Assembly: GCF_007097395.1 (NCBI RefSeq)
Contig: NZ_VKDC01000006.1
Coordinates: 458,073-522,072 of the forward strand
Source: Fulvivirga sp. M361
GTDB taxonomy: Bacteria > Bacteroidota > Bacteroidia > Cytophagales > Cyclobacteriaceae
DNA length: 64,000 nucleotides
Reading direction: 5' to 3'
Shown: in pieces, positions 1-8,497 of the stretch
Numbering within the stretch: position 1 is the stretch's first letter
Layout: the number at the start of each line of letters is the position of its first letter
Program-made: the position numbers and the translations under genes
Notes under the pieces: model-generated
What the model was told of the DNA's origin: nothing
Database searches by the model: none
The model's input: only the letters and a program-made list of their open reading frames with translations

Positions 1-2522
1 GTTGCATAATAGCGGTCTTCTCCTGTACAAATCAAAACCCTCATGCTTTGAAACATACTATTCATGATAACTGGCAATTTCAGCAGACGGGAAAAGAAGA
101 ATGGATGAAGGCCCGGGTTCCTGGTACAGTTCATACCGATTTACTGACCAATACTAAAATCGAAGATCCATTCTATCGTACCAATGAGCACAACCTGCAA
201 TGGATAGAAGATGAGAACTGGACCTATAGAACTACCTTTGGATCCGACGACCTTTCGAATTACGACGAAATAGAGCTTGTCTTAGAAGGGCTGGACACTT
301 ATGCTGATGTTTACCTTAACGATACCCTGGTATTAAAAACGTATAACATGTTCAGGGAATGGCGCCGGTCGGTCAAAGAACTGCTGCGCAAAGGTGAAAA
401 TCAGTTGGTCATTCAATTCCGCTCACCCATGAAAGAGGTCGGAGCAAGATATGATACCATGCAAATAAAGTATTTTGCCGGAAACGATCGGCATGAAAAA
501 AAACTAAGTGTATTTACACGTAAAGCTCCTTACCACTATGGGTGGGACTGGGGTCCCAGGTTTGTTACTTCCGGGATCTGGAAGCCTGTATACCTGGAAG
601 CATGGAGTACAGCAAAGCTTTCAGGCTTGGCGGTTGTACAAAAATCATTGACGGATGAATCAGCGGTTTTAGAGATCTCACATGAAGTTCAATCTACTAG
701 AGAAACGGCTGCTACACTGCAAGTTGAGGTGGACCGCAAGATCTTTACACAGGAAGTCATATTAAAAAAAGGTGAAAATACCACTATAGTACAAGCCGAA
801 GTGCTGGCCCCCAAACGCTGGTGGCCGAATGGTTTAGGAGCTCCGAATTTATATGAAATAAAAACAGAACTGATCATAGACAATGCAGTGACAGACACCC
901 GGAGGTTAAAAACGGGCCTTCGTACGGTGGAAATAAAACAACTGCCCGATAGCGCCGGAAGAAGCTTCGAGGTTTGGGTGAACGACCAACCGGTATTTAT
1001 GAAAGGGGGAAATTATATCCCTATGGATAATTTCACTCCCCGGGTGAGTGAAAATGACTATCGCGAATTGATTGAAAATTGTAAAAACACAAATATGAAT
1101 ATGCTCCGTGTTTGGGGAGGTGGTATTTATGAAAGAGACGTATTCTATGAATTATGTGATGAAAATGGCATACTGGTTTGGCAGGATTTTATGTTTGCCT
1201 GTAGCATGTATCCCGGAGATACTGCGTTCCTTGAAAATGTAAGACAAGAAGCCATTGATAACATCAAACGGTTGAGAAACCATCCAAGTATAGCCTTATG
1301 GTGTGGAAATAATGAGATAGAAGAAGCGTGGCATCATTGGGGCCTGAAGGAACGTTCTCCAAATTACTTCTGGGAGGATTATAAAAAATTGTTTCATGAA
1401 TTGCTTTCTGAAATGGTAGCAACATACGACCCACAAAGATACTACCACAGAAGCTCACCTACGTCCAATGACACGGTCCATATGCCACGGGATAGCCGTT
1501 ACGGAGATATCCATTATTGGGGCGTCTGGCATGGAGAAGAGCCTTTTTCTTCCTTCCTGGAGCATAAGAATACCGGTAGGTTTGTAAGTGAATACGGGTT
1601 TCAGTCTTTTCCTTCCCTGGCCACCATAAAAACTTTTGCCGAACCGCATGATTTTGATATAGCATCGGAAGTGATGAAATCTCATCAAAAGAATAACGGA
1701 GGCAACAGAAGGATCAAAAACTATATGGAAAAATACTATGGCGTCCCGGATGATTTTAGCTCTTTCCTGTATGTAAGTCAGCTTTTACAGGCTGAAGCAA
1801 TGAAAGTAGCTGTAGAACATCATCGAAGAATGATGCCCTACACGATGGGTAGCTTGTATTGGCAGATCAACGACTGCTGGCCCGGAGCCAGCTGGGCAGG
1901 ACTGGATTACTATGGTAATTGGAAAGCCTTGCAGTATTACACCCGTGACTTTTTCAGTCCTGTTTTGGTCAGTCCAAAACAGGAAAATGACAGGATTGAT
2001 ATCTATGCCGTTTCAGACCATAGGAAGGTCCAAAAAGTAGCGCTGGACTGGTATTTTCTTACTTTTCAGGGAGACACACTGAAACACTCATCACAACACT
2101 ACGAATTACAGGCAAATCATAGTGATGTTATTGAGCGTATTCCATTGGGCAGTCTGTCTATTCAAGGTAATGAAACAAGTAGTTTTATTTATGTGAAGCT
2201 AAGTGATGAAAAAGGCAATAAAGTAAGTGATAACAGGCTCTTTTTTACAGAATACAAGAAGCTTCGGCTGACAGATGCACGGGTTAAATTAGAGGTAATG
2301 GAGAAAGAAGGCAAACATACCGTCAAAGCTTCGTCTGCTGTATTAGCAAAAAATGTTTACCTCACAGTCGTGGAAGGTAACGGAAGGTTTGAAGCTAATT
2401 TCTTTGACCTGAACCCTGGAGAAATCAGAGAGATAGCCTATGTTACTGATGATGAAATATCGTTGGAAAATTTACAAAATAGAATAAAGGTAATGACATT
2501 GAATGGGACAAGGCATAAATAG
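1..2522 (+). CDS. GH2 exo-beta-mannosidase lipoprotein (5' end outside window)
   Basis: Releases beta-linked mannose from the non-reducing end of manno-oligosaccharides. The reading frame (codons from base 3) is open to the window edge and encodes a lipoprotein signal end, ..IIAVFSC-TNQN, with the lipid cysteine at 24-26, so the TTG at 48 is not the true start. Counting from that TTG, an N-terminal jelly roll and an Ig-like domain precede a TIM barrel with acid/base Glu423 in WCGNNE and nucleophile Glu515 in VSEYGFQ, the beta-mannosidase versions of the GH2 motifs. PYHYGWDWGP near residue 165 is also typical of GH2 beta-mannosidases. No acidic run follows the cysteine, so a periplasm-facing lipoprotein is likely (inference). 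It converges on the SusC/D operon and belongs to the same mannose-glycan locus. Confidence 0.93.
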   Translation, partial: CIIAVFSCTNQNPHALKHTIHDNWQFQQTGKEEWMKARVPGTVHTDLLTNTKIEDPFYRTNEHNLQWIEDENWTYRTTFGSDDLSNYDEIELVLEGLDTYADVYLNDTLVLKTYNMFREWRRSVKELLRKGENQLVIQFRSPMKEVGARYDTMQIKYFAGNDRHEKKLSVFTRKAPYHYGWDWGPRFVTSGIWKPVYLEAWSTAKLSGLAVVQKSLTDESAVLEISHEVQSTRETAATLQVEVDRKIFTQEVILKKGENTTIVQAEVLAPKRWWPNGLGAPNLYEIKTELIIDNAVTDTRRLKTGLRTVEIKQLPDSAGRSFEVWVNDQPVFMKGGNYIPMDNFTPRVSENDYRELIENCKNTNMNMLRVWGGGIYERDVFYELCDENGILVWQDFMFACSMYPGDTAFLENVRQEAIDNIKRLRNHPSIALWCGNNEIEEAWHHWGLKERSPNYFWEDYKKLFHELLSEMVATYDPQRYYHRSSPTSNDTVHMPRDSRYGDIHYWGVWHGEEPFSSFLEHKNTGRFVSEYGFQSFPSLATIKTFAEPHDFDIASEVMKSHQKNNGGNRRIKNYMEKYYGVPDDFSSFLYVSQLLQAEAMKVAVEHHRRMMPYTMGSLYWQINDCWPGASWAGLDYYGNWKALQYYTRDFFSPVLVSPKQENDRIDIYAVSDHRKVQKVALDWYFLTFQGDTLKHSSQHYELQANHSDVIERIPLGSLSIQGNETSSFIYVKLSDEKGNKVSDNRLFFTEYKKLRLTDARVKLEVMEKEGKHTVKASSAVLAKNVYLTVVEGNGRFEANFFDLNPGEIREIAYVTDDEISLENLQNRIKVMTLNGTRHK

Positions 2523-2948
2523 GAGTTGACCGAAATGAACATCTAAACCTTTTAGTCTTCCTACTTATATGTAACCCTTTGCAACTCAAAGGAAGGGCGA
2601 CAAAACCGTTTTTAACAACCCGGTATATTTGTAGAGAGTATAGCGCTATGAAGGTAGTTAATTAACTATAATCGCAGATTATGTAGAAGAAGTAATGTCA
2701 AAACCAAATTTCTCTATTTTTAGTTGTGCCCGATAGGAGAGAGATCAGACTATAGCTAACAAAGTTTATGAAAGACATTCCTCCTCTCTCGTTCTTATGC
2801 TGTCGAACAAAAAATGAAGGAATGCTTTAAGTATATGGTTTGGGACATACAACACCCAATTGTAGCAACAAGCGGTTATGCTTCACACTGTTTTTTTCAA
2901 GGATGAAAGTCCCAATTTGTAAACCTATTGTAATACCTGGCGTGAAGA
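2523..2948. other. Convergent intergenic region
   Basis: Non-coding stretch between the convergent beta-mannosidase and SusC/D/PKD genes. The only structure I can see is a perfect 14-bp palindrome, TAGTTAATTAACTA, at 2655-2668. No clear poly-T terminator or small gene was found. Confidence 0.5.
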
Positions 2949-3308
2949 TTAGCCCGGTTCTACCACAATGGTCAGAGTATCTGTAAACACTACTTCTTCT
3001 ACTCCATTGGAAACCTTTAGTGAAACCCCATATTTACCCTCTTCAGTAAAGGTATGGATAGGTTCTTTTTCCGTACTTGTCGATGTTCCGTCGTTGAAAT
3101 CCCACAAATAACCGGTGGCATGGAGAGAGTAATTATAAAATTGTACGGGTTCATTTTGGAAGTAAATATTATCTTCATTTCCCTCATGTACCTTGAAAAA
3201 GCTTCTCATCTTAAGCTCTCTTTCAAATTCATCACGACAGGAATATTGAATAGAAACAACTGATCCCATTAATACGGCCAGGAGGTATCTAACTATTTTA
3301 TTTTTCAT
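2949..3308 (-). CDS. Small PKD-domain lipoprotein, last gene of SusC/D operon
   Basis: A 119-residue lipoprotein starting at the ATG at 3308. A longer start at 3335 would abut the SusD stop and put nine residues before the signal peptide. The signal peptide ends in SIQYSC (Cys24), followed by the acidic RDEFERE, which suggests surface exposure. Residues about 50-115 form one PKD fold: YLWDFNDGTS, then EPIHTFTEEGKYGVSLKVSNG. It lies 27 bp after SusD, where a SusE/F-like or other surface glycan-binding protein normally sits. A role in binding glycan at the SusC/D complex is inferred from position only; it is far shorter than usual binding proteins and has no recognisable carbohydrate-binding module. 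Confidence 0.8.
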   Translation of the reverse strand: MKNKIVRYLLAVLMGSVVSIQYSCRDEFERELKMRSFFKVHEGNEDNIYFQNEPVQFYNYSLHATGYLWDFNDGTSTSTEKEPIHTFTEEGKYGVSLKVSNGVEEVVFTDTLTIVVEPG

Positions 3309-3335
3309 TTTCTTGATATTAAAGTTTATAAACAC

Positions 3336-4928
3336 TTAGAATCCATATCCCGGATTTTGTTTCAAACTGGTGCCTGATAGATCAACTTCAGTTTGTGGAA
3401 TAGGTCGTAACAGGTGATATTCTTTCAAAGTATTATGAAACAGGACATCTTCGTTAAAAGCCATGGCTCGTTCAATCAACTTTCCGGTTCTTTTCAGATC
3501 ATTCCAGCGCGCTGTTTCACCGGCTAGTTCTCTTGCACTTTCTTCCAGGATAAAATCAATGCTTAACTGGTCTAAGGAAATCTCCATAGCCGATTTATCA
3601 CTATCAGAAATAGCAGCCCTGCGGCGGATGGTATTGATATATTCCAGCGCTTTCGCCGTATTGTTAGCTTTTAAATGCGCTTCGGCTCCTAATAAATAGG
3701 TTTCAGCCAACCGAAATACATAGGTGTCCCGTGTGCCTTCATTATCCCCATATGGTGTGAAATCATCAAATTTCTTAAAAAGAGGATAGGCATTATCATT
3801 GTATTGGTCGGGGTTCACTACCAGATAGGAAACTGCCGCCTTCTGTTCATCAGTCCATGGAACCCTGGGATAATGGGTGATGGTATCTCCTACAGAAACA
3901 TTTGTTCCATCTACTATGGCAAACAGGGTATAGTGAAAAGAAGCTTCATTGCGCGTATCTTCTGCGTCAAACTCGTCAAAGAGTGAAAATAGATAAGGTG
4001 CAATGTTGGTAAATCCGCCAGGACGGGAATAAACAGAATTAATTCTGGCGTACCCGTCCTGGCCGTCCAGTGAATACTTGCCAATTTGATGTTTGTTATT
4101 ACCATCTCCGTTGGCGCTCACATCTGTTGTGTACTGAACGGAGAAAATCACTTCATCATTCATCTGATTGTTGTCGTTGAATACTTCTTGGTAAGTACTA
4201 AGCAGGCGATACTGATTCGATTCGATAACGGAGTCGGCCAACCCGGCAGATTTCGTAAAATCGGCAGTACTGCCATAAGGAAGATACCCCCTGGTCAAAT
4301 ATATTTTAGACAACAGGTGTTGCGCCATTCCCTTGGTGGCTCTTCCAAATAACTCCTGGCTGACCGGCAACACCTGAATAGAAGCTTCCAGGTCAGAAAT
4401 GATCTGCTGATAAACGATTGCTTCACTTTCACGTACATAATCGATCTTATCGGTCCTTACTTCTTCCAATACCAATGGGACATCCCCAAACTGTTGTACT
4501 AATTTAAAGTACATCAGCGCCCGAATGGTTTTTGCCTCAGCCACGCCTTTCTTTCTCACTTCTTCTAAAAGATCAATGCCAGTGGCCCTTGAAATAATGG
4601 TATTACAGTTTTGGATCACCTTGTAATATTCTTCCCAGGCCTTTTTTACCTGGTCTTCACGTACGGATAGATCATCATACTTATTCAAAGGGAAGCCTGT
4701 AAAAGTAAAGATATCGGTCCCTAGCAGATCTGTGGGATACGTTTTGTAAGCATCTCGTAATTCAAGATAAATTGAAGCAATTGCCCTGTCAAAGCTTTCT
4801 TCATTTATAAAAAAGTTATTGCTATCGACACCAGATAAGTTTTCTTCCTCCAAAAAATTTTCACAGGCAGTGGCAAGAAACAGCATGGCCAATCCCAGGC
4901 ATAGTTTATAAATATATTTTGCTTTCAT
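3336..4928 (-). CDS. SusD-family outer-membrane glycan-binding lipoprotein
   Basis: Surface lid of the SusC/D glycan importer. The start is placed at the ATG at 4928 (530 residues), because MKAKYIYKLC.. begins a lipoprotein signal ending FLATAC (Cys22) and the ORF extension to 5033 overlaps SusC. Family marks: N-terminal SusD-like region, NCNTIISRA, and the helical TPR-like scaffold containing AKTIRALMYFKLVQQFGDVPL and RLAETYLLGAEA. The C terminus, RPIPQTEVDLSGTSLKQNPGYGF, is the standard RagB/SusD ending. It starts 17 bp after SusC, so the two are translated from one transcript. The substrate is likely the mannose-containing glycan attacked by the neighbouring enzymes (inference). Confidence 0.95.
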   Translation of the reverse strand: MKAKYIYKLCLGLAMLFLATACENFLEEENLSGVDSNNFFINEESFDRAIASIYLELRDAYKTYPTDLLGTDIFTFTGFPLNKYDDLSVREDQVKKAWEEYYKVIQNCNTIISRATGIDLLEEVRKKGVAEAKTIRALMYFKLVQQFGDVPLVLEEVRTDKIDYVRESEAIVYQQIISDLEASIQVLPVSQELFGRATKGMAQHLLSKIYLTRGYLPYGSTADFTKSAGLADSVIESNQYRLLSTYQEVFNDNNQMNDEVIFSVQYTTDVSANGDGNNKHQIGKYSLDGQDGYARINSVYSRPGGFTNIAPYLFSLFDEFDAEDTRNEASFHYTLFAIVDGTNVSVGDTITHYPRVPWTDEQKAAVSYLVVNPDQYNDNAYPLFKKFDDFTPYGDNEGTRDTYVFRLAETYLLGAEAHLKANNTAKALEYINTIRRRAAISDSDKSAMEISLDQLSIDFILEESARELAGETARWNDLKRTGKLIERAMAFNEDVLFHNTLKEYHLLRPIPQTEVDLSGTSLKQNPGYGF

Positions 4929-4945
4929 TGTAAAATCTTTAAAAT

Positions 4946-7900
4946 CTAAAATGTTACTTCCAAACCCAACTGATAGGATCTTCTCATAAAACCGTACCCC
5001 CAGGTGTTCCTGTGGGCATTTTCCGGATCCCAACCCTCATATTCAGTAAATATGAAAGGGTTCTCTACCGTAGTATAAATTCTTAGCCTGCTCATTTTTA
5101 ACTTTTCCAGCAATTGCTTTGGCAAACGATATCCCAATGTGATATACCCTACCTTAATAAAGTTAACATCTGTCCTGTAGTGGGTCAGGTTATTAAAATC
5201 ACCGAATCCTGGCATAGCGTATTCCCCGTTGGGGTTTTCCGGTGTCCAGTAATCAGCATTTAAACCATTAAAACGGGCGGGAAAAGGTCCGTGAATCGCC
5301 TGGTCGAATACAAACTTGCTGTGAAATTCGCTACGAAGCATCTGCGTTTTACGGGTATAAGCAAAAACGGACAGGTCAAAATTCTTGTATTTAAACCGAT
5401 TGGTAATTCCACCATGCCAGTCAGGATCCGGAGACCCCAAAACCACGCGATCATTGTCGGCATCAATCGTACCGTCATCATTCTGATCCACCACTTTTAC
5501 CTGCCCTGGCCTTTGACCATACTCCTCGGCTTCGATAGCTTCAGACTCTTGCCATATGCCTGCCACCTCGTAGTCATAGTAGACCGATACCGGTTTTCCT
5601 ATAAACCATCGGTTGCCGATATCATCTTTTCCGTCACCAAATAATTCAAGTAGTTCATTTCTATTTCGGGAATAGGTAATGGTAGCGGTCCAGGTAAAAG
5701 CAGGGGTTTGTATCGGTGACAGGTTTAAACCTAGTTCAACCCCTTTGTTTTCTATTTTCCCGATATTTGACCTGGTAAATTCGAACCCTGAAATTCTGGG
5801 TATCTGGCGGTTTAAAATAATACCATCTACCTTTTTGTTATAAAGTTCCAGGCTACCGGAAATTCTGTTCTCAAATATTCCGAAATCAACACCAAAGTTC
5901 ACTTCCTTTCCAATTTCCCATGTCAATTCATCATTGCTAATGGAACCGATCTGGGAGCTACCTACCACCTCTTGACCAAAAGCAAATGATGCGTTATCAA
6001 TTCTGGCTCCTGAACTATAGGGTGAAACATTATTGTTTCCTGTTTCTCCGTAACTAATTCTGAATTTAAGATTGGATAAAAAAGAGAGATTATCCTTGAT
6101 CACTTCTTCTTCGCTGGCCTTCCAGGCGAATGCCGCCGAAGGGAAGAAATGCCATTTGTTATCTTTAGCCAGTTTTGATGAGCCGTCATAACGGCCTGAG
6201 GCAGTCAGCAGGTATTTGCCCTTGTAGTTGTATTGTATTCGGGCTGCATAGGAGGCTAAGGTCTCCTGTATAAAGTCGGATCTGATCTCACGAAGTTCAA
6301 GCCCGTTGCCTGTATTGTAGAATTGAGCTCTGTCATCCTCAAAGTTTCTGACCTGACTTATTCCTTCATCTTGCCTCTTGTACCATATGGAGGAGATCAG
6401 GGTGGCCGATACATGATGTTCGTTTGTAATATTCCTTTGATAATCAATGATATTGTCAAAGGAGTACTGTAAACGGTTAAAGGAATTATAATAAGCCCTT
6501 GTTCTTTGCGACTGCCCCCTGGAGCTCTTCGAATAACGCCCTCTGTACTCCCCGTATCTATTAAATTCGGTTTCGGGGGAGAAGCTCATCTTATAACTCA
6601 AACCCTCCAACGGGCTTACTTTTAAATATAGGTTGCCGAATGTCCGGTTGGTGCGTCTTTCGCGGGTAATATTATCAGCTTCAAAAAGCGGATTGGAAAT
6701 TTGCTGTTCTCGTTCAGTAGGCCAGAATTGCAATTCTCCGTTTTCATCGTAGGGATCTGCTGTGGGTCTCAGGCGGTAAGCATTTCTCATCGCTTCGAAA
6801 CTATCCTCATCCCGTACAGAATAGGATGCATAGATCTTAAATCCGATGTCAAACAGGTCATTGATCTTTTTATCTACACTGGCACGAAGGTTATATCGTT
6901 CGTATTTTTCATCTCCGACGATACCCTCATCTGAGGTGTAAGCGCCTCCAAAACTATAATTCATACCATTATCACCCCCGGAAAAAGACAAGGAGTGATT
7001 GGTCTTGACACCAAAATCATCCACCAACAGATCTACCCAATCCGTATAATTGCCGGTACGGATGTTTTCCAGCTCGTCGGCCCCAAAAATCCTATCCAGG
7101 GTCCAGTCTGCTCTATCTGACCCCACAGCTGCATCAAAAGCATACTCTATAAATTCCTCTCCGGTCATCATATCCGGTAGATTCATAGCCTCGCTTATAC
7201 TGGTAAATCCTTTATACTCAACCTTTGCCCTTCCGGGTGTACCTTTTTTAGTAGAAACAATCACCACTCCGTTGGCACCTCTGGAGCCGTAAATGGCTGT
7301 AGCTGATGCATCTTTTAATACGTCGATCTTTTCAATGTCAGCCGGATTGAGATCATCTATGTTATCCACAAAAATGCCGTCAACCACAAATAAAGGCTGA
7401 GGTGCGGTCTGATTATCGTCATCAAAATTGAATACAGCGTTTACCCCTCGGATCTGAATTTCCAGGCCTCCTCCCGGTTTATTATTAGCGCGTATAATAT
7501 CCACACCGGCCATTTTCCCCTGCATGGCTCCCATAGCGGTTACATTAGGTGTTTCAGCAATATTCTCCGCATTCATAGACTGAACGGCACCTGTTAAATC
7601 AGATTTTTTCGAGGTGCCATACCCAATTACTACTACCTCTTCCAGCGAAGTAATATCCGGTGTCATCACCACGTCAAAAACGGACTGATTTCCCACCACA
7701 ATTTCTTCTGCATGATATCCCAGGTAGCTGAATACTAAAACAGTCCGGGCGCCGGATACATCCATGACAAACGCACCATTGACATCAGTAATCGTGCCCT
7801 GGGTGGTTTCTTTGATCAAGACGGCCACTCCTGGTAACCCCGAACCGGTTTCATCTTTCACAGTACCGGTTATTCGTCTGGTAGTAGTATCCTGAGCCTT

Positions 7901-8002
7901 CAGTGCAGTGGAGAAAAAACCAAATAAAAACACACAACCTAACAAGAGCCATTTCATTCCACTGATGAGATCTCCTTTTTTTAAACTGTAGTTGTTTTTC
8001 AT
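4946..8002 (-). CDS. SusC-family TonB-dependent glycan transporter
   Basis: Outer-membrane 22-strand barrel that imports oligosaccharides captured by SusD, energised by TonB. A 1018-residue protein with a signal peptide ending ALKAQ (residue 37), a carboxypeptidase-regulatory-like domain (about 42-115), the SusC signature LEEVVVIGYGT (120-130), then plug and barrel, ending ..LGLEVTF. There is no STN signalling domain. It is first in the operon SusC-SusD-PKD. A promoter and paired operator repeats at 8192-8259 give it its own transcription start with a leader of roughly 185 nt (inferred), and the same layout precedes the GH92 operon. Confidence 0.95.
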   Translation of the reverse strand: MKNNYSLKKGDLISGMKWLLLGCVFLFGFFSTALKAQDTTTRRITGTVKDETGSGLPGVAVLIKETTQGTITDVNGAFVMDVSGARTVLVFSYLGYHAEEIVVGNQSVFDVVMTPDITSLEEVVVIGYGTSKKSDLTGAVQSMNAENIAETPNVTAMGAMQGKMAGVDIIRANNKPGGGLEIQIRGVNAVFNFDDDNQTAPQPLFVVDGIFVDNIDDLNPADIEKIDVLKDASATAIYGSRGANGVVIVSTKKGTPGRAKVEYKGFTSISEAMNLPDMMTGEEFIEYAFDAAVGSDRADWTLDRIFGADELENIRTGNYTDWVDLLVDDFGVKTNHSLSFSGGDNGMNYSFGGAYTSDEGIVGDEKYERYNLRASVDKKINDLFDIGFKIYASYSVRDEDSFEAMRNAYRLRPTADPYDENGELQFWPTEREQQISNPLFEADNITRERRTNRTFGNLYLKVSPLEGLSYKMSFSPETEFNRYGEYRGRYSKSSRGQSQRTRAYYNSFNRLQYSFDNIIDYQRNITNEHHVSATLISSIWYKRQDEGISQVRNFEDDRAQFYNTGNGLELREIRSDFIQETLASYAARIQYNYKGKYLLTASGRYDGSSKLAKDNKWHFFPSAAFAWKASEEEVIKDNLSFLSNLKFRISYGETGNNNVSPYSSGARIDNASFAFGQEVVGSSQIGSISNDELTWEIGKEVNFGVDFGIFENRISGSLELYNKKVDGIILNRQIPRISGFEFTRSNIGKIENKGVELGLNLSPIQTPAFTWTATITYSRNRNELLELFGDGKDDIGNRWFIGKPVSVYYDYEVAGIWQESEAIEAEEYGQRPGQVKVVDQNDDGTIDADNDRVVLGSPDPDWHGGITNRFKYKNFDLSVFAYTRKTQMLRSEFHSKFVFDQAIHGPFPARFNGLNADYWTPENPNGEYAMPGFGDFNNLTHYRTDVNFIKVGYITLGYRLPKQLLEKLKMSRLRIYTTVENPFIFTEYEGWDPENAHRNTWGYGFMRRSYQLGLEVTF

Positions 8003-8147
8003 AGTGTAGCATTTAAAAAGTTAAAATGAAGTATTGAAAAGGAGTTGAAATACGTTGCTCCTTCACTGAAATGATGTTCCATAAGCCATAGGGTTTATTA
8101 GTGATAAATAGTGTTACCTTTTTATGTTGTCTGGACGGGCATTGTTG

Positions 8148-8161
8148 GGCTAAGGAGGTCG
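8148..8161. promoter_or_regulatory. 14-base leader motif shared with GH16 gene
   Basis: GGCTAAGGAGGTCG on the plus strand (CGACCTCCTTAGCC in the SusC leader RNA) recurs with one mismatch at 23333-23346 in the GH16 leader, at nearly the same distance from the start codon (about 159 versus 147 bp). It contains a Shine-Dalgarno/anti-Shine-Dalgarno core. Function unknown. Confidence 0.35.
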
Positions 8162-8191
8162 AAAAGCCGCCACATGTCTATCAGGTGCTGA

Positions 8192-8199
8192 CAAACTTA
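8192..8199 (-). promoter_or_regulatory. Promoter -7 element for SusC operon
   Basis: On the minus strand this reads TAAGTTTG, an exact match to the Bacteroidota -7 consensus TAnnTTTG. A T-run, TCTTTTTTAAT, lies just upstream and the direct repeats lie 27 bp upstream. The equivalent element of the GH92 operon (18433-18440) has the same surroundings, which makes chance unlikely. Confidence 0.7.
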
Positions 8200-8225
8200 T
8201 TTTTGGAGCATTAAAAAAGACTTAA

Positions 8226-8259
8226 TTTTCGCTTAACATAGACGTATATTTCGCCTAAT
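8226..8259 (-). promoter_or_regulatory. Tandem operator repeats upstream of SusC operon
   Basis: Two direct repeats, TTTTCGCTTAAC (8226-8237) and ATTTCGCCTAAT (8248-8259), lie 22 bp apart on the plus strand, on one face of the helix. The surrounding block 8210-8264 aligns without gaps to 18450-18507 upstream of the GH92 operon. It is probably the binding site of a shared activator, most simply the regulator at 18842-21406 (inference). The rest of 8003-8497, including 8281-8497, shows nothing else I can name. Confidence 0.7.
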
Positions 8260-8497
8260 TTTCATTTTAGTGGCTTTTTTATTTCTTTTTTTCATAAAAT
8301 CCCTGAAAGCGCTGTTCTGTTTGAGTATTTCAGACTGTAGTTTGGAATGTGGCAAGAGATCTCAAGTTGGAAGAACCGTAGTAATCCGAAAAGTATGGAG
8401 AATAAATGCGTAAAGAGAAATGCAACGTATTGAAGCATTGAAATACAGAACCTGTTCTTCAACATGCTCATCCAAGAATGGCTGGTTTAACGGACGA

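Noticed and set aside
48-50. TTG at 48 as start of the beta-mannosidase
   Set aside because: The frame is open upstream to the window edge and encodes a lipoprotein signal with cysteine at 24-26, so the true start is outside the window.
4929-5033. Extended N terminus of SusD overlapping SusC
   Set aside because: The ATG at 4928 begins a normal lipoprotein signal; the extension is SusC sequence read in another frame.
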